Below, in pieces: positions 44,483-54,294 of a stretch of DNA of 64,000 bases. The notes beneath the pieces were generated by a model, which had not been told where the DNA came from, ran no database searches, and saw only the letters and a program-made list of their open reading frames with translations. The position numbers and the translations under genes are program-made. The stretch's first letter is position 1. Each line of letters starts with the position of its first letter. Source of the stretch: Pantoea coffeiphila (GTDB lineage: Bacteria; Pseudomonadota; Gammaproteobacteria; Enterobacterales; Enterobacteriaceae); the NCBI RefSeq assembly GCF_016909495.1, contig NZ_JAFBFW010000001.1, positions 868,001 to 932,000 of the forward strand, written 5' to 3'.

Positions 44483-45964
44483 TCAGCTGCGTGGCACCTC
44501 GGCCGCGCTGGCCGGGGAGTAATTATCGCTCGTTGCTGTAGATGGCGCGGTGCCCGTCGGGTAATCACCTGCCATGTTGCCAGGCTGCGGCGCGGTTACG
44601 CTGGCGTGGCCATCATACTTTTGCTGAAGCGCGCGCTGCATACGGTGCAGCAGCTCGCCATCCAGCTTGTAGTGGCGCAGGTAAATCCACAGGGTCAGCA
44701 TAAAGAACATCAGCGGCAGGCCGATCATAATCCCCTGCATGCCGAGCAGCGTGCTGGCCGACTGCTGCGCACCGGGCACGTAGCCCACCACACCGAGCAT
44801 CACACCGATCAGCAATCCGGCAAACGCCGCACCGGCTTTCACCACCATGGTTTGCACCGAGAAGGCGATGCTTTCGATACGCACGCCGAGAGCATAGTCG
44901 CCGTAGTCGACGGTGTCGGCGACCATAATCACCAGCATCACCCAGAAGAAGGCCCCGCCGACGTTAACCAGAATGCCGGACAGCGAGATCAGCGTGGCGC
45001 TGCCCGGGGCAAACATCCCCACCGCCAGCAGCAGCAGGCAGCTAAGCACCGGCAGCACTGAGGCGCTGATCCAGATGGCGCGGCGCGAGAAGCGAGCGAC
45101 CAGTTTTGGGAACAGCAGGATGGCAATCAGGTTGGCTATTCCGGCATACATCATGTACCACGGGAACAGCTCGGCACGGCCAACAACGTAGGTAAAGTAG
45201 TAGATGGCAAACGCGGTAATCACGTTATGCGCCAGGTTCCACGCCAGCGCCATCAGCAGCAGGGCAAACAGCGGGCGGTTGCGGAAAATCATGCTCAGCA
45301 CCGCTTTGATCGTGGTGTGCTCGGCGGCATTCGGCGTGGCGGAAGAGGAGTATTTTTCTTCGATGTTGCACAGGGTAATGATCGCCGAGAGGATAAAGAA
45401 CACCACCAGAATCAGCGAGAACAGCATAAAGCCCTGCCCCTTATCGCCGCCGCCCAGATACGCCACCAGCGGCAGGCCGATCACCCCGGTGGTGTAGCCC
45501 GCCAGGCTGGCAAAAAAGCGCGGCCACGGGATCAGCGCTTCGCGCTCGCGTTTGTCGATAGTGATACACGGCACCAACGACCAGAACGGCACGTCCATCA
45601 GCGTATAGGTAAAGCCCCACAGCAGATAGGTGGCCCAGATCCAGGCAATCAGCGCCGCGCCTTCAAAATAGTGCGCGCAGAACACCGACACCAGCACCAC
45701 CGAGTTGGTCAGCGTGCCGATCAGTATCCACGGCTTAAATTTCCCCCAGCGGCTGCGGGTGCGTTCAACGATCCAGCCCATCACCGGGTCGAAAAACGCA
45801 TCCAGAATACGCGCCACCAGGAACAGTGAGGCCACCATGCTGACCGAAACGCCAACCACATCGGTGTAGTAGTACATCAGGTACATATAGATAATGCCAA
45901 TAGCGAAATCTTTGCCAAAGGCACCCAGCCCGTAGCTGACCTTTGTTTTCAGCGAAACGCTCAT
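44483..45964 (-). CDS. melB: Melibiose permease, GPH sugar:cation symporter
   Basis: A 493-residue membrane protein with twelve hydrophobic segments of the GPH family. It carries [20 protein letters not shown] (loop 2-3, with the Asp that takes part in cation binding) and [10 protein letters not shown], as in E. coli MelB, plus [13 protein letters not shown] [18 protein letters not shown]. The C-terminal tail is a little longer than in E. coli. It is 86 bases after melA on the same strand, so it brings in melibiose or related alpha-galactosides with Na+, H+ or Li+ for hydrolysis by MelA. Confidence 0.92.
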   Translation of the reverse strand: MSVSLKTKVSYGLGAFGKDFAIGIIYMYLMYYYTDVVGVSVSMVASLFLVARILDAFFDPVMGWIVERTRSRWGKFKPWILIGTLTNSVVLVSVFCAHYFEGAALIAWIWATYLLWGFTYTLMDVPFWSLVPCITIDKREREALIPWPRFFASLAGYTTGVIGLPLVAYLGGGDKGQGFMLFSLILVVFFILSAIITLCNIEEKYSSSATPNAAEHTTIKAVLSMIFRNRPLFALLLMALAWNLAHNVITAFAIYYFTYVVGRAELFPWYMMYAGIANLIAILLFPKLVARFSRRAIWISASVLPVLSCLLLLAVGMFAPGSATLISLSGILVNVGGAFFWVMLVIMVADTVDYGDYALGVRIESIAFSVQTMVVKAGAAFAGLLIGVMLGVVGYVPGAQQSASTLLGMQGIMIGLPLMFFMLTLWIYLRHYKLDGELLHRMQRALQQKYDGHASVTAPQPGNMAGDYPTGTAPSTATSDNYSPASAAEVPRS

Positions 45965-46016
45965 CGTGATTCCCCAGAGTTGATGTTCTCAGGCCGCGGC
46001 ACCTGCCCGGCCATGT

Positions 46017-46039
46017 GGGCGAACCGTCGTGGCTCGCCC
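46017..46039 (-). other. Hairpin between melA and melB
   Basis: GGGCGA-ACCGTCGTGGC-TCGCCC forms a stem in the melA-melB gap. There is no T run. It could lower melB expression relative to melA or protect the upstream message. Confidence 0.4.
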
Positions 46040-46050
46040 GTTTATCGGGA

Positions 46051-47358
46051 TTAATGCAGGGAGGGCAGCCAGTCGCCGTGTGCGGCGATCAGCTCGTCGC
46101 ACAGCCTGACGGTGTCATCAATCGACAGCTCGGCCGAGGTGTGTGGATCGAGCAGCGCGGCGTGATAGATGTGTTCTTTCTTGCCGGTGATAGCCGCCTC
46201 GATGGTCAGCAGCTGGGTGTTGATATTGGTGCGGTTCAGTGCGGCCAGCTGCGGCGGCAGGTCGCCAACGTAGCACGGCGTGATCCCCTGCCCGTCCACC
46301 AGGCACGGCACTTCCACGCAGGCTTCTTTCGGCAGATTGGTGATCAGGCCGTGATTCAGCACGTTGCCGCCGATTTTGTACGGCACGTCGGTTTCCATCG
46401 CCTCAATCATCCACGAGGCATATTCGTGGCTGCGGGTGTGGCTGAGATTGTCGTTCTGCGTCAGGCGGTCGCGCTGCTGCTGCCAGCGGTCAATCTGCTC
46501 AATACAGCGGCGCGGATACTCGTCCAGCGGAATGTTAAAGCGCTCGATCAGCTCCGGATAGTTGCGCTTGATCCAGTAAGGCATGTACTCGGCGTTGTGC
46601 TCGGAGGATTCGGTGACGTAGTAGCCGAACACCCGCATAATTTCGTGTCGCACCATGTCATCGTGCGTTGTCTGCTGCAGCGCGAGGGAGCGGCGTTTAA
46701 TTTCCGGGTAAAGGTCTTCCCCGTCGCGGGTGATGTTCAGCAGCCAGGCCATATGATTGATCCCGGCGATTTGCCATTTCACCCCCTCGGTAGACATATC
46801 CACGGATTTCAGCAGCGTTTCGGCGCAAACCTGCACGCTGTGGCACAAGCCGACGGTTTTAATGCCGGTGTGCTGGAGCATCGCGCCGGTCAGCGAGGCC
46901 ATCGGGTTGGTGTAATTCAGCAGCCACGCATCCGGGCACACCGCTTCCATATCGCGGGCGAAGTCCATCATCACCGGGATGGTGCGCAGCGCACGGAAGA
47001 TGCCGCCAATGCCCAGCGTGTCGGCGATGGTCTGCCGCAGGCCGAATTTTTTGGCAATCTCAAAGTCGGTAATGGTGCAGGGATCGTAGCCGCCCACCTG
47101 AATGGCATTGATGACATAGTTCGCCCCGCGAAGCGCATTCAGCCGCTGCTCCACGCCGGAATATTTCTCAATCCGCGCCTTTCCCTGACAAAGGTTGGCG
47201 TTAAGGTTATTTAGCATTCTCCAGGAGTCGTCCAGACGCTGTGCATCGATATCATAAAGCGCTATTTCCACCTGCTGTAGCGCCGGGGTGGCCAGAATAT
47301 CCCCCAGCACATTTTTCGCGAATACCGTACTGCCCGCACCTAAAAAGGTAATTTTCAT
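46051..47358 (-). CDS. melA: Alpha-galactosidase, glycoside hydrolase family 4
   Basis: A 435-residue cytoplasmic enzyme that hydrolyses melibiose to galactose and glucose by the NAD+- and Mn2+-dependent redox mechanism of GH4. The dinucleotide-binding start is MKITFLGAGSTVFAKNVLGD. Metal ligands typical of GH4 are Cys172 (LCHSVQ) and His202 (INHMAW), with NYTNPMA at 148-154 binding substrate and cofactor. AAGGAA lies before the ATG. It is first of the melAB operon and divergent from an AraC-type regulator. Confidence 0.94.
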   Translation of the reverse strand: MKITFLGAGSTVFAKNVLGDILATPALQQVEIALYDIDAQRLDDSWRMLNNLNANLCQGKARIEKYSGVEQRLNALRGANYVINAIQVGGYDPCTITDFEIAKKFGLRQTIADTLGIGGIFRALRTIPVMMDFARDMEAVCPDAWLLNYTNPMASLTGAMLQHTGIKTVGLCHSVQVCAETLLKSVDMSTEGVKWQIAGINHMAWLLNITRDGEDLYPEIKRRSLALQQTTHDDMVRHEIMRVFGYYVTESSEHNAEYMPYWIKRNYPELIERFNIPLDEYPRRCIEQIDRWQQQRDRLTQNDNLSHTRSHEYASWMIEAMETDVPYKIGGNVLNHGLITNLPKEACVEVPCLVDGQGITPCYVGDLPPQLAALNRTNINTQLLTIEAAITGKKEHIYHAALLDPHTSAELSIDDTVRLCDELIAAHGDWLPSLH

Positions 47359-47425
47359 TGTCGATTCCTTGTTACGTCATGAGGAGAAGTCGACTCAACT
47401 CTAGGCAAGCCGGCGGCCGCTGCCT

Positions 47426-47490
47426 ATGTCATTTTTTGACATTGATATGGTGAAAAATGACCGTCGAAGTGAAGTGTGATCCGGCTCGCT
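47426..47490 (-). promoter_or_regulatory. mel regulatory region: inverted repeat and CRP-like site
   Basis: ATGTCA-TTTTT-TGACAT (47426-47442) with a further AAAAATGAC copy at 47453-47461 are candidate sites for the AraC-type regulator. TGTGATCCGGCTCGCT at 47475-47490 is a CRP-like site with a perfect left half. The same 16-base form, with one base changed, is found before the sugar ABC operon near 10388. Confidence 0.4.
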
Positions 47491-47604
47491 AATTGCGCCG
47501 ATGATGAAGGAGTTTTATGTTGTGACATCACACTATTTTCAGGGCATCACGCAGACCGTTCGAAAACCATGCTGTAATAACATGAATAAAAACGGGAAAT
47601 AATC

Positions 47605-48438
47605 ATGCAAAAAGATATCAACCCCGATGACATCACCCAGTTTGGCCTGAATATCTATCAGTACGGCCACGAAGTTTGTGCCAGCCGTCACAGTTATGGC
47701 CCGGCTGTTCGGCAGCACTATCTTTTGCATTATGTGATAACCGGCAGCGGCACGCTGTATACCGAAAAACAGCGCTGGCCGGTGGTAAAAGGCGAAGCGT
47801 TTCTGATTCATCCGCACGAGATCACCACCTACACGGCCGATAAACAGACGCCGTGGGAATATATGTGGATCGAACTCGATGGTCTGATCGCCGCCAGAAG
47901 TTTGGAAAAATGCGGGTTACGGAGAGATATGCCCGTCTGGCGGCCGAAAGATCCGCTTTTACCGGCCATGGAGTCGCAGCTACTGCAACAGCTGATTGCC
48001 GAAGATCCGCAGTATTCGCTGCGCATTACCGGTCTGACCTGCCTGCTGCTGGATGCGCTGATCGCCAATGCCGCCGCGGGCCGCCGCTTTGATGCCGCAA
48101 GCGGCGGCAATCGTCATCTGGACGCGGCGGTTAACTTCCTTGAACGCCACTATCACCGCAGCGTGACGATGAGCGAAGTCGCCGCATTTTGTAACATCGA
48201 CCGCAGCTACCTCAGCCGCCTTTTTCAACAGCAGTTTGGCTATGGTCCTAAGCATTATCTGTTACAGCTGCGGATGAATGTTGCCACCTCTCTGCTTGAG
48301 GATAACAGCCTGCCAATAAAAATCATCGCTTATTCAGTGGGGTACAGCAGCCAGATGCAATTTGCCAAAGTGTTTCATCAGCACTTTAACTGCTCGCCCA
48401 GCGCCTGGCGTCTGGCAAAAGCAGGTTCCGGCTGTTGA
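47605..48438 (+). CDS. AraC-family regulator of the mel operon
   Basis: A 277-residue regulator. The N-terminal cupin-like sensor domain reads HYLLHYVITGSGTLYTEKQR and AFLIHPHEITTYTADKQTPW; the C-terminal AraC DNA-binding domain has MSEVAAFCNIDRSYLSRLFQ and IKIIAYSVGYSSQMQFAKVF with the closing FNCSPSAWR. GGGAAATAATC precedes the ATG. It is divergent from melA across a 246-base control region and is the probable activator of melAB in response to melibiose. It is nearer to MsmR/RafR-type regulators than to E. coli MelR in length and layout, which is my judgement only. Confidence 0.88.
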   Translation: MQKDINPDDITQFGLNIYQYGHEVCASRHSYGPAVRQHYLLHYVITGSGTLYTEKQRWPVVKGEAFLIHPHEITTYTADKQTPWEYMWIELDGLIAARSLEKCGLRRDMPVWRPKDPLLPAMESQLLQQLIAEDPQYSLRITGLTCLLLDALIANAAAGRRFDAASGGNRHLDAAVNFLERHYHRSVTMSEVAAFCNIDRSYLSRLFQQQFGYGPKHYLLQLRMNVATSLLEDNSLPIKIIAYSVGYSSQMQFAKVFHQHFNCSPSAWRLAKAGSGC

Positions 48439-48512
48439 GCAGGGAATAATCTGCCATACTCTGTGGCACTATCCGGCCTGAAGGCTGCGGTTTCGTCTCT
48501 GCGAGGATTCTG

Positions 48513-49277
48513 ATGAATACAGTTCTCAGCCTGTCTCCGGCTTACGATCGGCTCCACTCCTCCCTGCTTGAACAGCGCTCACAGGTGCAGTCTGCGGAGG
48601 TTATCCAGCTGGTTAACCGCGCCCTGCTGGCGGGCGAGCGCGTGAGTGCGGCCTTTTACGATCTCAGCCAGCTCAAGCTGTTACAGCAGCGCAAAAGCCT
48701 GCCGCTGCGGACGCCCAAGGCGGAAAAAGAGATTGCGAAGTTTCTCGATGAGCTGAGTGCGATCACCCCGAAAAAGTTGATCGACAAAGCGCAGTTCTCC
48801 GCATTACAGAAGCTGGTTTCGCGCCTTATCGACAAGTTTCCCTGGAAGCACGCCAGCCCGATCCTGGTGCAGAATGCGCTGTTTAATCACACCTATCATC
48901 AGTGGCAGCAGGCGCTGGAAGTGCTGTTCAGCGAAGGCAATGGCGCTGACGTTTTCGACGATCTGCAACGTATTCTTAACGACTCCGCCAGAAAAATTCC
49001 GGTGCTGGGCGACACGGTTAGCCTGTTTAAACAGCTGACGAAGCTGGCTGCCGAATGCCGTGAAAAGTCGGCGCTGAGCGGTCTGGAGGAGAACGTGATG
49101 GCGGGCTATATTGCCGCCGCTGATATCGCCACCCGCGGCATTATTATTTTCGGCTCTACCGCCGAAGCCGTGCTGCGCGGCGGTCCGCTTCCCGACGCCG
49201 AGCGGCAGGAAAAGCTGATTAAAGAACACTATCAGCAGGTCGTTGAACGCATGCATCCGTGGTTTACTGCGGTGTGA
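48513..49277 (+). CDS. Protein of unknown function
   Basis: A 254-residue, probably cytoplasmic, mostly helical protein. GAGGATTCTG precedes the ATG, and a strong stem-loop terminator follows the stop, so it is a real single-gene unit. Visible features are heptad-like Leu-rich helices (YDRLHSSLLEQRSQVQSAEV, LLQQRKSLPLRTPKAEKEI) and a less polar stretch near the C-terminus (MAGYIAAADIATRGIIIFGS). I do not recognise a family and find no catalytic motif. Confidence 0.65.
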   Translation: MNTVLSLSPAYDRLHSSLLEQRSQVQSAEVIQLVNRALLAGERVSAAFYDLSQLKLLQQRKSLPLRTPKAEKEIAKFLDELSAITPKKLIDKAQFSALQKLVSRLIDKFPWKHASPILVQNALFNHTYHQWQQALEVLFSEGNGADVFDDLQRILNDSARKIPVLGDTVSLFKQLTKLAAECREKSALSGLEENVMAGYIAAADIATRGIIIFGSTAEAVLRGGPLPDAERQEKLIKEHYQQVVERMHPWFTAV

Positions 49278-49289
49278 TCTTTGATGGGG

Positions 49290-49311
49290 CGCGGCGGTGA
49301 ATACCGCCGCG
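49290..49311 (+). terminator. Stem-loop after the unknown protein gene
   Basis: CGCGGCGGT-GAAT-ACCGCCGCG, a perfect 9-base GC stem with a four-base loop 12 bases after the stop. The T run is weak (ATTGTTAGTGT). Confidence 0.6.
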
Positions 49312-49414
49312 ATTGTTAGTGTGATGCTGAAAGCGTTGGCTTTATTGCAGAGACTGTAGCGAACATACAAACTGGGCGAGACACCCGTTCCCTGATTAGC
49401 AAGTCTTCGCGAAG

Positions 49415-50404
49415 TTACCAGGCATAAGCCCCCGGTGCTTCGCCACCAGGACCCGGCCAGATTGCGTCGAGTTTGGCCAGCGTCTCTTCTGAAAGCTTAA
49501 GCTCCATGGCCTTGATATTTTCCTGCAGTTGCTCAGCAGTACGCGGGCCACTAATGACAGAAGTCACCGCCGGATTATGCTGAAGCCAGGCCAGCGCAAC
49601 CAGCGCAGGAGGAGTACCCAGTTCTTCACATAGCGCTTCCCATGCCTGTAGCTGCGGACGCCGTGCCTCAATCTGCGCCAGCAGGCCCGGGGTTGCGCGT
49701 CGCCCCTCGGAAATCTTTTTCAGCACACCACCCAGCAGCCCCATGCCTACGGGGCTCCAGACGATCAGCCCGATGCCAAAATGACGCAGTGCCGGGATGA
49801 CTTCCAGTTCAATGGTACGCTGCGTCAGGTTGTAAAGGCTCTGTTCAGAAGCCAGCCCCAGCAGATTGCGCGAAGCGGCCGAGTACTGCGCGGTAGCAAT
49901 ATCCCAGCCGGCAAAGTTACTGCTGCCTGCGTAGGTGATCTTGCCTTCCCTGATCAGTTGTTCAAATGCCTGCCAGATTTCTTCCCACGGCGTTGAACGA
50001 TCAACATGGTGCATCTGATAAAGATCGATATGGTCTGTCTTAAGACGTCGTAGACTGGCTTCACATGCGCGGCGGATATGATAAGCCGACAGATATTTAT
50101 CGTTTGGCCCGGTATCCATAGGCTGATAGACCTTAGTGGCCAGCACTATCTTATCGCGACGGGACTTATCCTGCGCCAGCCAGTTGCCAATAATCTCCTC
50201 GGAGGTACCGTAGCCTTTAGCCATGTCCGGCGACTGCGGGCCACCATAAACGTCGGCAGTATCAAAGAGGTTAATACCGGCGTTCAGCGCAGTGTCCATG
50301 ATCCTGAAACTATCCTGTTCATCGGTCAGTTCACCGAAGTTCATGCAACCGAGCGTCATCGGACTGACTTTCAGGCCGGTCCGTCCAAGGTGGTTATAGT
50401 TCAT
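49415..50404 (-). CDS. Aldo/keto reductase
   Basis: A 329-residue NADPH-dependent oxidoreductase. The ATG at 50404 has GGAGACTC upstream; 12 upstream residues are excluded. The catalytic Asp48-Tyr53 (FDTADVYGG), Lys91 (VLATKVYQP) and the His of LYQMHHVDRSTP are in place; the cofactor end reads VISGPRTAEQLQENI. It belongs to the YajO/Tas-like group. The substrate is unknown. A LysR gene 300 bases upstream on the same strand may regulate it along with the divergent hydrolase. Confidence 0.9.
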   Translation of the reverse strand: MNYNHLGRTGLKVSPMTLGCMNFGELTDEQDSFRIMDTALNAGINLFDTADVYGGPQSPDMAKGYGTSEEIIGNWLAQDKSRRDKIVLATKVYQPMDTGPNDKYLSAYHIRRACEASLRRLKTDHIDLYQMHHVDRSTPWEEIWQAFEQLIREGKITYAGSSNFAGWDIATAQYSAASRNLLGLASEQSLYNLTQRTIELEVIPALRHFGIGLIVWSPVGMGLLGGVLKKISEGRRATPGLLAQIEARRPQLQAWEALCEELGTPPALVALAWLQHNPAVTSVISGPRTAEQLQENIKAMELKLSEETLAKLDAIWPGPGGEAPGAYAW

Positions 50405-50707
50405 TAGTTGAGTCTCCAGGGTGATGAAGATCTGGCGCACGCAATGGCATACCGACTTGTCATTGCGGCAGAGCGGTCAACTCTATCTGCTCGGTAAGGG
50501 GCATTGGCGAGATGGCCATCAGCGGGCGTCAGATCGTAGGTTCATAGCGAAGCGGAGAGTTTTGCAGGAACGCACAGGCATGACTAGCTGATGAACGCTT
50601 AAAGAGTTTATTAGTACAGCTAACTAATAAAATTAACATTTCTATTTATCTATATTAAATCAAATAGTTGAAGTCACTAGCTAACGGCTGAAAAAAGGCC
50701 TCTAGTG

Positions 50708-51619
50708 TTATATTTTCGCTCCCGGTGTCTTGGTATACCGTAGAGCGTCCACAACCAGCCTGAAAGCCGGTGAGGGTTGGCGCCGGCTCGGGTAATACAG
50801 GAAGTAACCCGGGAATGGCTCGCACCACTCTTCAAGTACGCGGATCAGTCGCCCTTCTTCAATATGCGGTGCGAACTCTTCTTCCGGCAGCGAAACGATA
50901 CCGGCTCCCATCAGCGCCGCCTCAACCATCGGTGGCGTCGTGTTAAAAATTAACTGTCCATCAACGCGCACGCTTTTTAGTTTGCCCTGCCTGATAAAAT
51001 CCCAGGTATATATCCCCCCACTGGACTGCATACGCATATTGATGCAGTTATGTTTCAGCAGATCCTGAGGCTTTTCCGGTCTGGGGTAACGATCAAAGTA
51101 GTCTGGCGAGGCAGCAACAGCCACACGCAGCGGCGGGCCAATCGGTAACGCAATCATATCTTTGTCGATGGTGTCACCCAACCGAACGCCCATGTCAAAG
51201 CGATCGGCCACGATATCCCGGAATCCGTAGTTGATGTCGTACTCAACTCTGATGTCAGGATATTCCCGCAGCAGCGGCGTGATTTTCGGCAATAGCAGGG
51301 TTCGCAGGACATGATCGCCACAGGTGATACGCACCGTCCCGCCTGGCTTATTACGCATTTCCGTCAGCTCATCCAGCTCGGATTCAATCTCATCAAACCG
51401 GTGCCCGATGGTATTCAGAAGGCGTTCACCGGCGGCTGTCGGAGAAACGCTGCGCGTGGTTCGGTTCAGCAGCCTTATCTCCAGTTGCGCTTCCAGACCG
51501 TTAATGGCTTGGCTCAGCGCCGACTGCGTCACGCCAAGCAGTGCGGCTGCGCGGGTGAAACTCCCTTCGCGCGCAATGGTCACGAAGTACATCAGGTCGT
51601 TAAGATTTCGTCGGGCCAT
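50708..51619 (-). CDS. LysR-family regulator
   Basis: A 303-residue LysR regulator: MARRNLNDLMYFVTIAREGS, helix-turn-helix FTRAAALLGVTQSALSQAIN, linker LLNRTTRSVSPT, and an effector domain with GGTVRITCGDHVLRTLLLPK and ALMGAGIVSLPEEEF. It lies between an aldo/keto reductase gene (same strand, downstream) and a hydrolase-MFS pair (divergent). It is therefore a likely regulator of one or both. In enterobacteria similar trios respond to oxidised or aldehyde compounds, which is only a suggestion here. Confidence 0.9.
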   Translation of the reverse strand: MARRNLNDLMYFVTIAREGSFTRAAALLGVTQSALSQAINGLEAQLEIRLLNRTTRSVSPTAAGERLLNTIGHRFDEIESELDELTEMRNKPGGTVRITCGDHVLRTLLLPKITPLLREYPDIRVEYDINYGFRDIVADRFDMGVRLGDTIDKDMIALPIGPPLRVAVAASPDYFDRYPRPEKPQDLLKHNCINMRMQSSGGIYTWDFIRQGKLKSVRVDGQLIFNTTPPMVEAALMGAGIVSLPEEEFAPHIEEGRLIRVLEEWCEPFPGYFLYYPSRRQPSPAFRLVVDALRYTKTPGAKI

Positions 51620-51754
51620 CGTGCTCAGCCTCCGGTAAATGAATCATCGTTAATTAGCCTAACTTATAAGGCCATTAAGTATATATAATCTAGTCATATC
51701 TGGCAGCAATGTGGATGATAAATGACATGAAATTACGCCAAAGGATTATCTGTC

Positions 51755-52867
51755 ATGACCAAAAATGTTGATAGCCGTGAAGTGAAAGCGCCCGGTCAAC
51801 CGGACACACGCCGACGCACCCTGCTGAAGCTGACCGCCGTCGGTATTGCGGCAGCAGGAGCCAGTGTTCTGCCTCCAGCTACAGCGCAAACGCAAACGGG
51901 CCTCCCGCTCACGGATAAGTGGGACAAGGTTTTTAAGAAAAACGATCGGGTTGAACACCGCAAAGTGACGTTCAGCAACCGTTACGGCATTACGCTCGCC
52001 GCTGACATTTATCAGCCTGTCAATGCAGCAGGCAAACTTCCCGCTCTCGCGGTCGGCGGGCCTTTCGGTGCCGTGAAAGAGCAATCCTCCGGGCTTTACG
52101 CACAAACCATGGCAGAGCGCGGTTTTATCACGCTGGCATTTGACCCGTCATACACCGGGGAAAGCGGCGGAGAGCCGCGTAACGTCGCTTCACCGGATAT
52201 CAGCGTAGAAGATTTCAGCGCAGCGGTGGATTGTCTTGGTCTGCAGCCGAATGTAGACCGGGAACATATTGGTATCATCGGTATCTGCGGCTGGGGTGGA
52301 ATGGCATTAAGCGCGGCAGCGGTAGACAAACGTATCAAGGCTGTTGTCGCCAGCACCATGTATGACATGACGCGGGTTATGTCCAGGGGATATAACGACA
52401 GCGTAACGCCAGAGCAGCGCGCGCAGACGCTGACAACATTGAGCCAGCAGCGCTGGAAAGATGCTGAAAGCGGTAAACCGGCCTTGCAGGCCCCTTACAA
52501 TGAGCTTAAGGGTGGCGAGGCGCAATTCCTGGTTGAGTACCATGATTACTACATGACCCCGCGCGGCTACCACCCTCGCGCGGTTAACTCGGGAAATGCC
52601 TGGACACAGACCACGCCGCTGCCGTTCATGAATATGCCCATCCTGACCTACATCCGGGAAATTTCGCCCCGGCCCGTGCTCTTCATCCATGGAGAAAAAG
52701 CGCACTCACGCTATTTCAGCGAAACGGCCTTTGCAGCCGCCGCCGAACCCAAGGAGCTGATGATCATACCGGATGCTGTTCATGTGGATCTCTATGACCG
52801 AATGGACAAAATTCCCTTCGACAAACTGACTGCTTTTTTCAGGGAAAACCTGGCCGTCACGGCTTAA
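51755..52867 (+). CDS. Tat-exported alpha/beta hydrolase with a Cys nucleophile
   Basis: A 370-residue protein. The N-terminus is a twin-arginine signal (RRRTLLKLTAVGIAAAG, ending PPATA), so it is exported folded to the periplasm. The alpha/beta hydrolase core has YGITLAADIYQP, AFDPSYTGESGG, the elbow GIIGICGWGG with Cys178 where most relatives have Ser, and His343 in PDAVHVDLYDR. YcjY-like and dienelactone-hydrolase-like enzymes also use Cys at this place. The substrate is unknown. It starts a unit with the MFS gene 107 bases downstream and is divergent from a LysR gene. Confidence 0.85.
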   Translation: MTKNVDSREVKAPGQPDTRRRTLLKLTAVGIAAAGASVLPPATAQTQTGLPLTDKWDKVFKKNDRVEHRKVTFSNRYGITLAADIYQPVNAAGKLPALAVGGPFGAVKEQSSGLYAQTMAERGFITLAFDPSYTGESGGEPRNVASPDISVEDFSAAVDCLGLQPNVDREHIGIIGICGWGGMALSAAAVDKRIKAVVASTMYDMTRVMSRGYNDSVTPEQRAQTLTTLSQQRWKDAESGKPALQAPYNELKGGEAQFLVEYHDYYMTPRGYHPRAVNSGNAWTQTTPLPFMNMPILTYIREISPRPVLFIHGEKAHSRYFSETAFAAAAEPKELMIIPDAVHVDLYDRMDKIPFDKLTAFFRENLAVTA

Positions 52868-52973
52868 ATCAACTGGACTGAGCGCCACGCAGCTATCCGC
52901 ATAATTTATCCTGACCGCGTGCTGGCTATTCAGCGCACGGTCAGTCCTTTCACCGTAAAATGAAGAATATCCC

Positions 52974-54191
52974 ATGAATTCAGCTCTGTCAGAGGCCTCT
53001 GAAGGCTCAGCCACGTCACACGACGTCCCCGCATCCTGGAGTGGCGTCTTTGCCATGTCTGTTTGCGCTTTTGCACTGGTCAGTTCAGAGTTTCTGCCGG
53101 TGAGCCTGCTCACGCCCATGGCAGCAGACCTGCACGTCACAGAAGGCATGGCCGGACAGGGCATCGCCGTTTCGGGCCTGTTTGCCGTCCTCACCAGCCT
53201 GTTTATCTCGGCGCTGGCCGGCAGCATCAACCGTAAAACGCTGTTGCTGACGCTGACGTGCGCCATGGGCGTGTCGGGTGCGACTGTAGCGCTCGCTCCC
53301 AACTACTCTATTTATATGCTGGGTCGCGCGCTTATCGGAATCGCGGTCGGCGGCTTCTGGTCTATGTCAGCCGCCGCGGCAATACGAATGGTTGCAAAAC
53401 GCGACATACCGCGTGCGCTGGCGCTGGTTAATGGTGGAAATGCGCTTGCAACCGTTGTCGCCGCGCCTGTGGGCGCATGGCTCGGCATCCTCATTGGCTG
53501 GCGCGGGGCGTTTCTGTGTCTGGTTCCTATCTCAATGATTGCCCTGGTGTGGCAATGGAAAGCCCTGCCGTCCATGCCCTCCCCCGCACGCACGCCCGGC
53601 ATAGCCAGTGCTTTTAAGGTGTTTACCCTGTTCAGACATTCGGGTGTCGTCGTGGGCATGCTGGCAAGCAGTTTGCTGTTTATGGGGCAGTTTGGCTTGT
53701 TTACTTACATACGACCTTTTCTGGAAACCGTCACTGACGTACACGGCACAAACATTTCCCTTATCCTGCTGGTTATCGGCGCAGCAGGTTTCACCGGCAC
53801 TCTACTGATTGGCCGGGTGCTGCAACGCGCGTTCTATCAGACGTTGATCGTTATTCCGCTATTAATGGCGCTTACCGCACTGGCGCTGATTGGATTTGGC
53901 GGCACAACTGGCGTTGTCATCGCTCTACTTGCACTCTGGGGGCTGACAGGCACTTCGGCACCCGTGGGATGGTGGGCCTGGATTGCTCGGGTGTTCCCGG
54001 ACGATGCTGAAGCCGGTGGAGGGTTATTTGTTGCTGTCGTTCAGATGTCTATCGCGCTGGGTTCAACCGTCGGCGGGCTGCTCTTCGATCATAACGGCTA
54101 CCGCAGTACCTTTTTTGCCAGCGCTGCCATTCTGGCCGTCTGCTCTGTATTGACCATGGTAACCGCACGTAAGTCCTGCGGACAGCAATAA
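52974..54191 (+). CDS. MFS exporter, NepI-like
   Basis: A 405-residue membrane protein with twelve hydrophobic segments. It closely follows the layout of NepI, the purine ribonucleoside exporter: VSSEFLPVSLLTPMAADLHV in helix 1, GRALIGIAVGGFWSMSAAAA, LALVNGGNALATVVAAPVGA and PVGWWAWIARVFPD all have near matches in NepI as I remember it. It is a proton-driven exporter at the inner membrane. The link to nucleosides is by similarity only; position after the hydrolase suggests that a product of that enzyme may be the cargo. Confidence 0.85.
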   Translation: MNSALSEASEGSATSHDVPASWSGVFAMSVCAFALVSSEFLPVSLLTPMAADLHVTEGMAGQGIAVSGLFAVLTSLFISALAGSINRKTLLLTLTCAMGVSGATVALAPNYSIYMLGRALIGIAVGGFWSMSAAAAIRMVAKRDIPRALALVNGGNALATVVAAPVGAWLGILIGWRGAFLCLVPISMIALVWQWKALPSMPSPARTPGIASAFKVFTLFRHSGVVVGMLASSLLFMGQFGLFTYIRPFLETVTDVHGTNISLILLVIGAAGFTGTLLIGRVLQRAFYQTLIVIPLLMALTALALIGFGGTTGVVIALLALWGLTGTSAPVGWWAWIARVFPDDAEAGGGLFVAVVQMSIALGSTVGGLLFDHNGYRSTFFASAAILAVCSVLTMVTARKSCGQQ

Positions 54192-54294
54192 TCCAGCAGA
54201 ACCGAAATCCGGAACTTTCTCTCTTTGTAAATCGCCGCGCCAGACGTTACTCTGGTGACGGTTTCCACGGAAAGATAATGGATATTTACAGGTT

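Noticed and set aside
46015..47214. Open frame of 399 codons antisense to melA
   Set aside because: MelA is clear on the other strand; the antisense frame is a by-product of codon bias.
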